From the NCBI RefSeq assembly GCF_017313265.1, contig NZ_JAFLQZ010000005.1:124001-188000 (forward strand): 64,000 nucleotides of DNA, given 5' to 3'. Below the pieces are notes generated by a model, which made no database searches, was not told where the DNA came from, and saw nothing but the letters and a program-made list of their open reading frames with translations. Below, piece after piece: positions 18,436-27,048 of this stretch (the stretch's first letter is position 1; each line of letters opens with the position of its first letter). The stretch comes from Hymenobacter telluris. GTDB lineage: Bacteria > Bacteroidota > Bacteroidia > Cytophagales > Hymenobacteraceae. Both the position numbers and the translations under genes were made by a program.

Positions 18436-18950
18436 GCCCTATCTACAGGCAGCCGCCTGGCACTCCCGGAACCGGCGGCGGCTTTGTCGGAAGAGGCCCG
18501 GTAGTTTGCCAGTCCTTCGGCGGCCGACTTGCGCACCTTGTTTTGCAGCCAGCCCGACCAGCCCAGCAGCCAGCCGGTAGGCCCCAGCGCCTGCCGCGAC
18601 CAACGCCAAAAGCTGAACTCGTCGTGGTGAGTACGAATCAGGCCATCCTGAAACGTGAAGCGGGCTTGCACGTGGTTGTGCACCGGGCGGCGGGTTTGCG
18701 AAAACGTGTAGTGCGCGTCCCAGGTGGCACTGCCTTGCTGCGCATCGGCCCGGATGTCGTTGTAGGCTAAGCGCATATCCTGCCCCCGCTCACAAAGCAT
18801 GCGCCACATCTTGCCAATAGCCGGGCCCTGCAACCGGAAAATGGCATCTTCAAACGTAGCTTCGGGATGGTAGCAAGCCGCCATACCGGCATGGTCGCGG
18901 CGCTGGAAAGCCTGGTAGAAACGGTGCAGAAGCTGGTCGTGGGGGTGCAT
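18432..18950 (-). CDS. NTF2/SnoaL-like fold protein
   Basis: The first 125 residues have the SnoaL/NTF2-like pattern: FYQAFQRRDHAGMAACYHPEA, FEDAIFRLQGPAIGKMW, then WDAHYTFSQTRRPVHNHVQARFTF in the later strands (each quoted piece is a part of a longer match). Such proteins form small cone-shaped domains that bind hydrophobic ligands or act as isomerases or polyketide cyclases. The C-terminal 45 residues are an unconserved, Ala/Ser-rich tail. No partner gene suggests a pathway. The gene is convergent with the propeller gene and overlaps it by 4 bp. Confidence 0.8.
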   Translation of the reverse strand: MHPHDQLLHRFYQAFQRRDHAGMAACYHPEATFEDAIFRLQGPAIGKMWRMLCERGQDMRLAYNDIRADAQQGSATWDAHYTFSQTRRPVHNHVQARFTFQDGLIRTHHDEFSFWRWSRQALGPTGWLLGWSGWLQNKVRKSAAEGLANYRASSDKAAAGSGSARRLPVDRA

Positions 18951-19194
18951 GGCAAGGCTACTTTAAAGCGGCCGAAGCACGGCCCAATCAGAAACCTAAA
19001 GCTGCACAAAAAACCGCGCCCAATGGCTTTACTTTTCAGCGCGGATTTCTTCAGGGTGTGTTTTCCCAACCAGAGGCAGGACACGTGCCAGCCGGTGCGT
19101 GAGGTTTACTTCTTTGGGCGCAGGAAGCCGGGCAACGGTTGAGCAGAAGGCTGCATCTTCCAGTACGATTCCTCACTTCAACCAACCATTTGCC

Positions 19195-19911
19195 ATGAAA
19201 ACGTTGCGCAGCCTCTTTTCCTCGCTTCTTACCGGCGCCATACTGCTGTCGGGCTTTGCCGCTACGGCCGGCCGCGAAACCCGCGAAGTTGCGGCCTTCA
19301 GCCAAGTTACGCTGGCGGGTTCGGCCACGGTAATCCTGGTGCAGGGCAGCCCTCAGAAAGTGGTGGTCGATGCAAATGACGAAGATCTTACTCACATCGA
19401 AACCACTGTCAGCAGCAGCCGGCTGCGCATCGGCACCAAGCAGGAGAAAGGCATGAGCTGGTCGAACTACAAGTTCAAAGGCCCCGTGACGGTGTACGTA
19501 ACCGTACCCAGCATCAACGCCCTCACCGTAAGCGGCTCGGGCAGAATGAAGGCTGCCGACGGCGTGAAAGCCAAAGAACTGGACCTCAACGTCAGCGGCT
19601 CGGGTACGATGGAGCTTGGCCCAGTGCAGGCCGACGACCTGAAAACTACCGTGTCGGGTTCCGGCGACATTAGTATCAGCGGCGGGTCGGCTTCCCGGCA
19701 AGCTACCCGCATCAGTGGTTCCGGCAACGTGCAGGCCTCTAAGCTCCGGACGCAAAAGTGCGAAGTGCGCATCAGTGGCTCCGGCAACTGCCGCATAAAC
19801 GCCACCGAAACCCTAGAGGCCAGCATTTCCGGCTCGGGCAACGTGTACGTGACGGGCGGCGCCAAAGTCAGCAGCTCCACCGCCGGCAGCGGCCGGGTTC
19901 GGCAGGAATAG
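19195..19911 (+). CDS. Head GIN domain (DUF2807) auto-transporter adhesin-like protein
   Basis: The ATG at 19195 begins a signal peptide (MKTLRSLFSSLLTGAILLSG). The mature protein starts with the typical REVAAFSQVTLAGSATVILVQG and then consists of short right-handed beta-helix-like repeats with the recurring phrase SGSG (for example TVSGSGRMKAADG, RISGSGNVQASKL, SISGSGNVYVTGG). It ends GSGRVRQE. DUF2807 proteins are common in Bacteroidota and are exported; their role is not established, though a surface structural role is often assumed. It is followed by an octamer hairpin. Confidence 0.9.
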   Translation: MKTLRSLFSSLLTGAILLSGFAATAGRETREVAAFSQVTLAGSATVILVQGSPQKVVVDANDEDLTHIETTVSSSRLRIGTKQEKGMSWSNYKFKGPVTVYVTVPSINALTVSGSGRMKAADGVKAKELDLNVSGSGTMELGPVQADDLKTTVSGSGDISISGGSASRQATRISGSGNVQASKLRTQKCEVRISGSGNCRINATETLEASISGSGNVYVTGGAKVSSSTAGSGRVRQE

Positions 19912-20022
19912 GTGAGATGGTGAGGTGGTGAGGTGGTGAGATGGTGAGTTTGCTGTTCTACCTGCGCCACTTGCGCCATCGGAACAGCAAACTCACCATT
20001 TCACTATCTCACCACCTCACCA
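19912..20022. repeat. Octamer-unit hairpin (family B)
   Basis: The left arm has five units in register (GTGAGATG, GTGAGGTG, GTGAGGTG, GTGAGATG, GTGAGTTT). The right arm (19981-20022) is its complement. The loop contains TGCGCCACTTGCGCCAT, which resembles the loops of the copies at 31434-31561 and 33209-33347. Confidence 0.88.
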
Positions 20023-20589
20023 ATCAAAGAGGCCCCGGCGCTGGCTTGGGGCCTTTTTTTTGTTGTTTTTGCTGTCTTTGTCGCCGCCAAAAATGTCGTT
20101 GAGGAAACCGCTCTTCTTTTCCTTGATGAGGATGTAGCGCACCGAAAAGGCGGTGGGGAACCGGGCCCAATCGTTGGAGTTGAACTCGATGCTGGGCTTG
20201 AAGTCGGCGGCAATAACGAAGCGGCTGAGCGCAATCTTGTATTCGGCCCCCACAATGAAGTCAACCCCGCCGAAAGCCCCCGTGTCTTTGTGGTTGCCCA
20301 CGTGCCCGCCGGCCCCGAGGTAATAATTCAGGCTGGGCCCGAGCAAGCCGAAGTGCTGCTCGGCCAGTACCGTGGCGGTTACTTCGCGCGAACCAGCCAG
20401 GGCCAGGCCTTCCAGCGTGGTTTTGGGCAGGATTTTTTGCTGCACCGTGAGGCCGTACATGCCGGAGCTGAGCCGGAGCCCGGCGGCGGTGCGGTATTTC
20501 TGAGCCTGCGCCGGCAGGGTGGCACTCAGCAGCAGCACTACCACAAGCAGCAACGAGAAGCGGAAGAAAACAGAACGGTGAAACATCAT
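20017..20589 (-). CDS. Putative outer membrane beta-barrel protein
   Basis: The 190-residue protein starts with a signal peptide (cleavage after LPAQA, about residue 29). The mature part alternates hydrophobic and polar residues, as in a small barrel (YRTAAGLRLSSGMYGLTVQQ, GPSLNYYLGAGGHVGNH, GVDFIVGAEYKIA). A Lys-rich tail (DKDSKNNKKK) extends beyond the predicted last strand, which is unusual for a barrel whose C-terminus should insert in the membrane. I do not recognise a named family. The stop codon lies at the edge of an octamer hairpin. Confidence 0.75.
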   Translation of the reverse strand: MMFHRSVFFRFSLLLVVVLLLSATLPAQAQKYRTAAGLRLSSGMYGLTVQQKILPKTTLEGLALAGSREVTATVLAEQHFGLLGPSLNYYLGAGGHVGNHKDTGAFGGVDFIVGAEYKIALSRFVIAADFKPSIEFNSNDWARFPTAFSVRYILIKEKKSGFLNDIFGGDKDSKNNKKKAPSQRRGLFDW

Positions 20590-20705
20590 AATCTTGTAAC
20601 CAACGGAAGGGAACTAGGCTCCTATTTCGGCGTTTGAACGCAAAAGCGCCTTGCAAAGTACGAGCCCCGCTGCTAATCAGTCCTTACGGTCCGGTTACAG
20701 CCTCG

Positions 20706-20713
20706 TACCTTTA
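20706..20713 (+). promoter_or_regulatory. -7 element upstream of the KAS III gene
   Basis: TACCTTTA matches TAnnTTTG at all but the last base. It lies inside the longest possible reading frame of the following gene, so it argues for the GTG start at 20750. Confidence 0.45.
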
Positions 20714-20749
20714 CAGCTGTTTTCGCTCCAACCCGACCGTTTCTTCTCC

Positions 20750-21697
20750 GTGTATATTCACCAGGTGGCAGCTTATCTGCCCGATTACGTAGTAACCAAC
20801 GAGCATTTCACGCGCCTCAACGGCCTAGCTTCCGACTGGATAATTGAGCGCACCGGCATTCGGGAGCGGCGCAAAGCCGGCCCCGGCGAAAACACCAACA
20901 CCATGGCCATTGAGGCCACCCGGCGCGCGTTGGCGCAGGCTCCCACCTTCCCCGCCAGCTCCGTGGACCTGATTGTTGGTGCCACTTACACCCCCCACGA
21001 CACCATTTACACGCTGGCCCACGCCGTGCAGCGCGAGCTGGGGGTCAATGAAATTCCGGTGGTGAGTATTTCTTCGGCCTGCTCGTCGCTGCTGAACGCG
21101 GTGGAAATTGTGGAAGGCTATTTTGCTACCGGCAAAGCCTCGCGGGCGGTGGTGGTAGTGAGTGAGCACAACACCGCCTACAACAACGAGCAGGACACCA
21201 TGGCCGGCCACCTCTGGGGCGACGGCGCTTCCACCCTACTCATCAGCAAAGAGCGAATTTCGCCTAGTGACCTGCGCATTGTGGAGGTGATAACCGGCGG
21301 CGCCGCCGTGGTAGGCAAAGCCGACGAAGCCGTAACGCTGAAGCCCGTGGAAAAAGGCATTGTGATGCCCCACGGCCGCGACGTATTCACGCATGCCTGC
21401 ACCTACATGGCCCGCGTAACCGAGCAATTGCTGGAGCGCCAGCACCTGGCCGTAGCTGACGTAACCTACCTGATTCCGCACCAGGCCAACCTACGCATCA
21501 CCAAAAACGTGGTGAAGCAGCTGGGCATGGCTCCTGAGCGGGCCGTATCCAACATCGAGCAGCTCGGCAACACCGGTTGCGCCGGCGCCGCCATCGGCCT
21601 CGGCGACACCTGGAACCAGCTGGTGGAGGGCAACCGAGTGGTTATTACCGTGTTTGGTGGCGGCTACTCTTACGGGGCTATGCTGCTGGAGCGGTAA
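20750..21697 (+). CDS. 3-oxoacyl-ACP synthase III (KAS III) family protein
   Basis: I use the GTG at 20750 because KAS III proteins begin just before the motif YIHQVAAYLPDYVVTN, and a -7 promoter element lies upstream of it. The catalytic triad is complete: Cys in SSACSSLLNAVE (about residue 111), His in IPHQANLRI (about 244) and Asn in GNTGCAGAAI (about 274). KAS III starts fatty-acid synthesis by joining acetyl-CoA and malonyl-ACP; paralogues make branched, aryl-polyene or natural-product acyl chains. GNTGCAG replaces the more usual GNTSAAS, so this may be a specialised paralogue rather than housekeeping FabH. No other fatty-acid genes are adjacent. Confidence 0.9.
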   Translation: MYIHQVAAYLPDYVVTNEHFTRLNGLASDWIIERTGIRERRKAGPGENTNTMAIEATRRALAQAPTFPASSVDLIVGATYTPHDTIYTLAHAVQRELGVNEIPVVSISSACSSLLNAVEIVEGYFATGKASRAVVVVSEHNTAYNNEQDTMAGHLWGDGASTLLISKERISPSDLRIVEVITGGAAVVGKADEAVTLKPVEKGIVMPHGRDVFTHACTYMARVTEQLLERQHLAVADVTYLIPHQANLRITKNVVKQLGMAPERAVSNIEQLGNTGCAGAAIGLGDTWNQLVEGNRVVITVFGGGYSYGAMLLER

Positions 21698-21721
21698 GAT
21701 TTCAACTGACTAGTTACCGGA

Positions 21722-21774
21722 AAGCAAGAAGCCGGATTTCGCAACGTTTGCTTGCGGAATCCGGCTTCTTGCTT
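21722..21774. terminator. Long hairpin, probable bidirectional terminator
   Basis: Arms starting AAGCAAGAAGCCGGATT pair with AATCCGGCTTCTTGCTT around a short loop. The hairpin lies between the convergent KAS III and lipase-like genes. Confidence 0.8.
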
Positions 21775-21816
21775 GGTACAGGGCAGAGCATTGCAATAAC
21801 TGCCCGACACCTCACC

Positions 21817-23034
21817 TTAGTAGTACTGGGTAATGAAGCCCAGCGCCTCCAGCGTGTATTGCGCTACCGAAGTGAAGTGGTTGCCGCCCTGAATAGGGTG
21901 CAACGATACCTGCGTGGCCCCGCGGGCGCGCATGGCGCGGTAGGCATCCTCGGAGTTGAAGTAGGGCACGTAGTCGTCGGCGGTGCCGTGGAAAAGGGCC
22001 AGGGGCGCTTTGGGCTGCCAGTCGTGGAGGTCGTTGGCGCGGAAAGCGGCGGCCATGGCGGCATCGGTCTTATTGAGGATGCCGGTGCGGAAACCAGTCG
22101 TGAACAGCTCGTTGGCGCGGTCGGGCACGGCACTGAACGGGTTGGCTTGCAGCTGCGCGGCGTAGGGCGGGTTGTAATAATAGGTCAGGGGCCGGTTGAT
22201 GCCGTACACCCGGTTGTAGGTGTCGAGTACCCACACGTAGGTGCTCAGGAAATTCAGCGGCTGCGTGGAAGCCAGGATGTAATCAGCAAAGGCCGATTTG
22301 TGGTAGGCCCCGGCCCCCGGCGCGCTGGCCGTAACCATGAATTCGGTGGGGTACTTCTCCTCTATCAGCTTGTGCAGCGCCATGGTGGCGTAACCGCCTT
22401 CAGAGTAGCCCAGCAGGAAGTTCTTTTTGTTGAGCGTCACCTTTTCTTTCTCGCAGAACTCCTTAGTGGCCCGCAGCATGTCCAACGACGCCGAGGCCAA
22501 CGACTCGCCGTGCTCATACGGGTGCGGCAGCGCCTTGCTGGCCCCATACCCAATATAGTCGGGCGCCGACACGATGTAACCGGTGGAGGCCAGCACTAAT
22601 ACCGCCGAGTACACCTCACTGCTGGCACTGTAGTACGAGGGGGCGCGGTCTTCGTCATCGGGCCGGATGGTGCCGTGCTGGTAGCTGAGCAGCGGCAGCG
22701 CCGTAGTGGTTACCGGCACCAGCAGCGCCCCCGAGGCCGTCACCGGCTGGCCATCGGTGTTGCGGGTGGTGTAGGTCAGCTTGTACACCCGGATGGGGTA
22801 GCGTACCAGCGCACCAGCTATCGGAATGTTAGAGACCCGGCCAGCCAGCGCCGTGGTGCTGTACTCACCGATTAGGGTGCTGTTGACGAGGTGCGTTTCG
22901 GCGGCAGCCGGGGCTTCCGCAGGTAAGGTGTTGTCTTTGGAGCAGCCGCTGCCTGCTGCTACGCCCAAGCCGGCCCATAGCAAGAAGGTGAGACGCAGCC
23001 GACGGATATCAAATTTTCGGAAGAACACAGGCAA
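21817..23034 (-). CDS. Alpha/beta-hydrolase lipoprotein (secretory lipase-like)
   Basis: This 405-residue protein has a signal peptide with lipobox-like GSGC (Cys about 31). The alpha/beta-hydrolase fold is visible as LPLLSYQHGTIRP (oxyanion region), the nucleophile elbow GYSEGGYA (Ser about residue 210), the acidic residue near FHGTADDYVP, and the catalytic His in IQGGNHFTS. The layout matches the secretory lipase or prolyl-oligopeptidase-like lipoproteins found in Bacteroidota. The likely role is hydrolysis of esters outside the cytoplasm. It is convergent with KAS III and divergent from the BlaI operon, with about 190 bp between. Confidence 0.88.
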   Translation of the reverse strand: MPVFFRKFDIRRLRLTFLLWAGLGVAAGSGCSKDNTLPAEAPAAAETHLVNSTLIGEYSTTALAGRVSNIPIAGALVRYPIRVYKLTYTTRNTDGQPVTASGALLVPVTTTALPLLSYQHGTIRPDDEDRAPSYYSASSEVYSAVLVLASTGYIVSAPDYIGYGASKALPHPYEHGESLASASLDMLRATKEFCEKEKVTLNKKNFLLGYSEGGYATMALHKLIEEKYPTEFMVTASAPGAGAYHKSAFADYILASTQPLNFLSTYVWVLDTYNRVYGINRPLTYYYNPPYAAQLQANPFSAVPDRANELFTTGFRTGILNKTDAAMAAAFRANDLHDWQPKAPLALFHGTADDYVPYFNSEDAYRAMRARGATQVSLHPIQGGNHFTSVAQYTLEALGFITQYY

Positions 23035-23172
23035 GAACGTGAGTGATTATCAAGGTAATAACACCGCCTGCGCGAAAAGATTTCCTGCGAATCTGCTTAA
23101 TAAAGAACTATTCCAACAAGCGGCCAGTGCAATCCAAAGAATCGACTTTCCTGCCATCACCTAAATAAATAG

Positions 23173-23203
23173 TTGTATAACTAAAAATTTAGTTATACAT
23201 TCG
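23173..23203 (+). promoter_or_regulatory. BlaI operon promoter with embedded operator palindrome
   Basis: A 26-bp palindrome (23174-23199; half-site TGTATAACTAAA) has only one mismatched base pair at the centre. It fills the space between a -33 TTG (23173-23175) and a -7 element TACATTCG (23196-23203), whose first bases are 23 bp apart. BlaI/MecI-type repressors bind such dyads, so a bound dimer would block RNA polymerase. Transcription would start near 23209. Confidence 0.8.
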
Positions 23204-23222
23204 ATTCAACCCCTGATTGTCT

Positions 23223-23633
23223 ATGCAAACCTTCCCCGAACTCACCCGCGCCGAAGAACAGGTGATGCAGGTGCTCTGGCAGCGCGGCCCTTCTTTCGTG
23301 AAGGACGTGCTGGCCGATATGCCCGCCCCGCCGCCCGCCTACAACACCGTGTCCACCATCATCCGGATTCTGGAACAGAAGGGATTTGTGGGCCATGAGG
23401 CTTTCGGGCGCACTCACCGCTACCACGCTCTGGTAGCCCAAGACGACTACCGGCGTTTCTCGCTGCGCAAGCTGCTCGGCGGACACTTTGGGGGGTCGTT
23501 CAGCCGGTTGCTTTCCTTCTTCGCCAAAGAAGAAGACCTCGACGCCAAGCAGCTGGAAGAACTGCTCCGCCACGCGCAGCAAGACCTTAGCCCCGACGAT
23601 GATGCTCCTGCCAACGACAGCCGCCCTGCTTAG
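23223..23633 (+). CDS. blaI: BlaI/MecI/CopY family transcriptional repressor
   Basis: The protein of 136 residues has the winged-helix domain at residues 5-75 (LTRAEEQVMQVLW, recognition region PPAYNTVSTIIRILEQKGFV, wing HRYHALV) and a C-terminal dimerisation region (LRKLLGGHFGGSFSRLLSFF). In the characterised systems this repressor is cleaved after a BlaR1-type membrane peptidase senses a signal. Here the BlaR1-like gene overlaps it by 35 bp, so the pair is translated together. ATG 23223 is preferred to the TTG two codons earlier. The upstream palindrome is the probable autoregulatory operator. Confidence 0.93.
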   Translation: MQTFPELTRAEEQVMQVLWQRGPSFVKDVLADMPAPPPAYNTVSTIIRILEQKGFVGHEAFGRTHRYHALVAQDDYRRFSLRKLLGGHFGGSFSRLLSFFAKEEDLDAKQLEELLRHAQQDLSPDDDAPANDSRPA

Positions 23634-25386
23634 CTGGATGTGGCAAAGCACGCTGTGCCTAGGCGTGTGTTGGCTGCTGTACCAATTCCTGCGCCAAGAG
23701 CCCTACTTCCACTACAACCGCCGATATCTGCTGCTCACTCCCTGGCTGGCGTTGCTACTGCCACTCCTACTAACCGCGGCAACACCTTGGCTGCGCGACT
23801 GGCTGCCTTCGAAGTCGGCCCCTGTGGTGCTAGCAGTTCCAGCAATTGCAGTGGTTCCGGCTATAGTAGTCAGCGGGCCGGTTACGGAAGTTGCTTCGGC
23901 GCCATTCTCTTGGTGGACGTGGCTGCCCCTACTGTATGCGGCCGGCGTGCTAGCGTGGTTAATGCAACTGGGCTGGCAGCTACTAGCACTATGGCGACAA
24001 GTGCGTCAGTTGCCCCGCGAAAAGCACGAGGACTTTACATTAGTCTTAACCAGCGGCCAGCTACCCATTAGCTCTTTCGGACGTCTGATTTTCTGGGACG
24101 AAGCCGCGGAAATCACGCCCACCGAAGCCAACCAGATATTAGCACACGAACTAATACACGTGCAGCAAGGCCACACCCAAGAACGGCTGCTGTTAGAGCT
24201 GGCGCGGGCAGTGCTCTGGTTCAACCCCTTCGTGCACTGCTATTCCCGCTCCCTCGATTTAACCCACGAATACATTGCCGACGCGGCGGTGCTTGAAACC
24301 CTACCTGCCCCAGCTGCGCCCACTAAATACGCGGCGCTACTCGCGCGCCTTGCGTTGCAGCGGCTGCGCTTCCAGTTGCCGCCCATGCATTCGTTTAGTC
24401 AGTCTCAACTATTAGCCCGCATTGCCATGCTACACACTCCTCGTTATGCCCGCCGCTGGAAGCAGTGGCTGTTGTTGCCGGTTAGTTTTGGGCTGCTCGT
24501 TACGGTTGCCTGCGAGAAAAGAACGGAGCTAGCACCGCCCATTACCACTGTAGATTCAACTTACACCCGCGCCGAGCAGATACCTGTCTACCAAGGCGGT
24601 ATGTCGCGGCTGGTGAAGGATATTTCTTTTAATATGCACTACGAGTATCCCGCTATAGCCAAAATGGCTATTCAGGAAAAAGTGGAAGGCCAAGTGTTTG
24701 TGAAATTCACGGTGGCTACCGATGGTACAGTGCAAGCGGTGCAGGTACAGAAGGGAATCCCAACAAATTCACTCCAGCAGCAAGCCGCTGCGCGGGGCTT
24801 AGAGCAACTAGCCGTCAAGGTTGTGCAAGACCTGCCGGGCCGCTGGACTCCCGGCACTCAGGACGGTACTCCGGTAGCCGTCAGCTATACAGTACCCATT
24901 GCGTTTTACCTGGCAAAAGGAACAGTTGCCGCGCCTGGCTACAACATCATGGCTCCTGATTCAACTGCTGCTGGTGGGGCTAGGTACGCTTTTAATGACA
25001 AAGATGTCTTCCGTAATCCGCCCCGTCCTGCCCCCGATAGCCATAATGTGTACGCGCAGGTAGAGGAAATGCCCGAATACCCCGGCGGTCAGGGCCAGCT
25101 ACTAGCCGAATTACTCCGGCGGCTGCGGTATCCGGCAGCCGCCAAGGCCGCTAAGCTTGATGGCGTGGCCTTCGTCAAGTTTGTGGTGGCTGCCGATGGT
25201 AGCATGCAGAACATTGGGCTGCAAAAGGGTGTGCTTGCGCCAAAAGGCCTGGAGGCAGTAGCCAAAGAAATGGACCAAGCTGCTGTGGCCACTCTTTACA
25301 ACCTGCCCCGCTCCTGGAAACCCGGCATGCAGCGCGGGAAAGAAGTGGCCGTGTCGTATACCGTGCCCATCACCTTCCAGCTGTAA
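23599..25386 (+). CDS. BlaR1-like M56 membrane metallopeptidase with two TonB C-terminal domains
   Basis: The start at 23599 overlaps blaI and matches the N-terminus of the paralogue downstream (LSWMWQSTLCLGVCWLLYQ against LNWMWQSTLCLGACWLLYW). The N-terminal 310 residues contain about four membrane segments and the zinc motif HELIHVQQGH (about residue 182) with the later Glu of the HEYIADAAVL block. After a short Cys-Glu-Lys segment (VACEKRTEL), two TonB_C-type domains follow (about 335-440 and 480-595; EGQVFVKFTVATDGTVQAV and DGVAFVKFVVAADGSMQNI). BlaR1 senses beta-lactams through a penicillin-binding domain; that domain is absent, so the signal is unknown. The TonB-like domains presumably lie in the periplasm. 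Confidence 0.9.
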   Translation: MMLLPTTAALLSWMWQSTLCLGVCWLLYQFLRQEPYFHYNRRYLLLTPWLALLLPLLLTAATPWLRDWLPSKSAPVVLAVPAIAVVPAIVVSGPVTEVASAPFSWWTWLPLLYAAGVLAWLMQLGWQLLALWRQVRQLPREKHEDFTLVLTSGQLPISSFGRLIFWDEAAEITPTEANQILAHELIHVQQGHTQERLLLELARAVLWFNPFVHCYSRSLDLTHEYIADAAVLETLPAPAAPTKYAALLARLALQRLRFQLPPMHSFSQSQLLARIAMLHTPRYARRWKQWLLLPVSFGLLVTVACEKRTELAPPITTVDSTYTRAEQIPVYQGGMSRLVKDISFNMHYEYPAIAKMAIQEKVEGQVFVKFTVATDGTVQAVQVQKGIPTNSLQQQAAARGLEQLAVKVVQDLPGRWTPGTQDGTPVAVSYTVPIAFYLAKGTVAAPGYNIMAPDSTAAGGARYAFNDKDVFRNPPRPAPDSHNVYAQVEEMPEYPGGQGQLLAELLRRLRYPAAAKAAKLDGVAFVKFVVAADGSMQNIGLQKGVLAPKGLEAVAKEMDQAAVATLYNLPRSWKPGMQRGKEVAVSYTVPITFQL

Positions 25387-25495
25387 GTATCCAGCTCAAC
25401 TAAGATAGAGCGTGTAGTACCTCTACCAACTCACAGCAGTTCTTGAGTGGTCCGGCTCACTCAGCCACATTCCTCACCACCGTTATCCTTTCCCG

Positions 25496-26869
25496 ATGAC
25501 AACTCCCGCCCTACTCAACTGGATGTGGCAAAGTACGCTGTGCCTGGGGGCCTGCTGGCTGCTTTACTGGCTGGCTTTGCGCCGGGAAACCCACTTTCAC
25601 TATAACCGGCAGTTTCTGCGCTACACGCCGTGGTTGGCTTTGCTACTGCCTCCAATCCTGACTGTGCTTGCGCCCAAGTTGGGTAGCTGGCTACCAAGTC
25701 AGGCGGCTCCCTCCGCGTTGCTTGCTCCGGCCTTTGTGTTGCCCACCGCAGTGGTCAGTACCACTGGCATTTCTCCTACTTACTGGGGGTGGTTGCCGCT
25801 GGTGTATGTGGCCGGTGTCGGGCTGGGGGTGGCCCGCTTAGGCTGGCAGGTATTCCGCCTGTGGCAAACCACCCGGCGGCTACCGCGCCAACCACGCGCC
25901 GGGTACACCCTGGTGTCAACCAGCGGGCAGCTGCCTATCAGCTCATTCGGCCGCTTTGTGTTCTGGGATGAAACCGCCGACCTGGCGCCCACCGAAGCGC
26001 AGCAGGTGCTCTGCCATGAACTAGTGCACGTGCAGCAGGGCCATACCTGGGAGCAGCTCCACCTGCGAGTACTGCAAGTGGTGCTCTGGTTCAACCCCTT
26101 TGTGCATGGCTATCCGCGTGCCCTGGCCCTCACCCACGAGTACCTCGCCGATGCCGCCGTGCTTGCTGCTGCTGCTCCTTCTACTACCCCGGCTACTTAC
26201 GTGGCGCTGCTGGCCCGCCTGGCGCTTCGGCGGCTATACCCGAACCTACCTCTACCGCATTCTTTCACCCATTCTCCCATTCTAACCCGTATTGCCATGC
26301 TTCAATCATCCCCCCGTGTGCGCCGCTGGAAACAGTGGCTTATCCTGCCCGTTAGCGCGGTGCTGCTCGTTACCATTTCCTGCGAGAAGGCCGCTGAACC
26401 CACTGCGCCCACTGCAACCTCCTCAGACAGCCACTCAATGCCTCCACCGCCGCCCCCGCCGGCCGTTTATGCCTTCGCAGAGCATATGCCCGAGTATGCA
26501 GGTGGTATGACTAAACTACTAACCGATATAACGCAGCAGCTACGCTACCCCGCGGCGGCGCTGAAGGCCGAATTGGAGGGCAAAGTATTCGTTGACTTTA
26601 TTATAGCCTCGGATGGAAGTATGCAGGCAGTTAGCCTCAAAAAGGGAATAAGCGCCCCAGCCAATATGGCGCCGGCGGCCCAGGCCATGAACGAAGCCGC
26701 CCTGGATGCTGTGCGCAACCTACCGGGCACCTGGACGCCGGGCAGCCAGGACGGTAAACAGGTGGCCGTTTCGTACACCGTACCTATTGCCTTCACCTTA
26801 AACCAAGCACAGGTGAAACTGCCAAACCAGAAAATAGTGTCGGTTACCTACCCGGCGCAACAGCAATAA
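25496..26869 (+). CDS. Second BlaR1-like M56 membrane metallopeptidase with one TonB C-terminal domain
   Basis: This 457-residue paralogue of the preceding gene lies 109 bp downstream on the same strand, so it arose by tandem duplication. It has the same membrane segments, the zinc motif HELVHVQQGH (about residue 180), the HEYLADAAVL block and the juxtamembrane ISCEKAAE segment. A proline stretch (PPPPPPP) then leads to a single TonB_C domain (about 325-440; EGKVFVDFIIASDGSMQAV). No second repressor gene accompanies it, so both peptidases may answer to the one BlaI, or this one may act on another target. Confidence 0.9.
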   Translation: MTTPALLNWMWQSTLCLGACWLLYWLALRRETHFHYNRQFLRYTPWLALLLPPILTVLAPKLGSWLPSQAAPSALLAPAFVLPTAVVSTTGISPTYWGWLPLVYVAGVGLGVARLGWQVFRLWQTTRRLPRQPRAGYTLVSTSGQLPISSFGRFVFWDETADLAPTEAQQVLCHELVHVQQGHTWEQLHLRVLQVVLWFNPFVHGYPRALALTHEYLADAAVLAAAAPSTTPATYVALLARLALRRLYPNLPLPHSFTHSPILTRIAMLQSSPRVRRWKQWLILPVSAVLLVTISCEKAAEPTAPTATSSDSHSMPPPPPPPAVYAFAEHMPEYAGGMTKLLTDITQQLRYPAAALKAELEGKVFVDFIIASDGSMQAVSLKKGISAPANMAPAAQAMNEAALDAVRNLPGTWTPGSQDGKQVAVSYTVPIAFTLNQAQVKLPNQKIVSVTYPAQQQ

Positions 26870-26897
26870 GCTACTTCTTATCATTTTCCGAAACCGT

Positions 26898-26936
26898 AGC
26901 CAGTACCTGCGCCGTAAGGCCTGGGACTGGCTTTTT
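26898..26936 (+). terminator. Terminator after the M56 operon
   Basis: Stem AGCCAGT / ACTGGCT with extra pairing inside is followed by a run of five T. Confidence 0.7.
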
Positions 26937-26950
26937 CGTTGGTTGGATTG

Positions 26951-26958
26951 TACCTTAG
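26951..26958 (+). promoter_or_regulatory. -7 element of the lipoprotein pair
   Basis: TACCTTAG matches the -7 consensus TAnnTTTG at five of its six fixed bases and directly touches the first ATG of the open frame (26959). That ATG would lie upstream of the transcript start, so the GTG at 27049 is the better start. Confidence 0.4.
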
Positions 26959-27048
26959 ATGCCAAGCCCGAATTTTATCCCGCGCGCTTCCGACCCTAAA
27001 AAGCCCACTGGTTGTTGCTGTAGTTCGTCTTCCAATCCGCTTGCTCTG

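Noticed and set aside
20029..20061. GGCCCC...GGGGCC stem followed by a T run, a possible terminator for the DUF2807 gene
   Set aside because: It lies inside the C-terminal codons of the convergent barrel gene, where the T run encodes the Lys-rich tail. The octamer hairpin at 19912-20022 is nearer, so I do not call a terminator.
21577..22599. A 340-residue plus-strand frame overlapping the end of KAS III and antisense to the lipase
   Set aside because: No start context or motif; both overlapped genes have catalytic motifs in their own frames.
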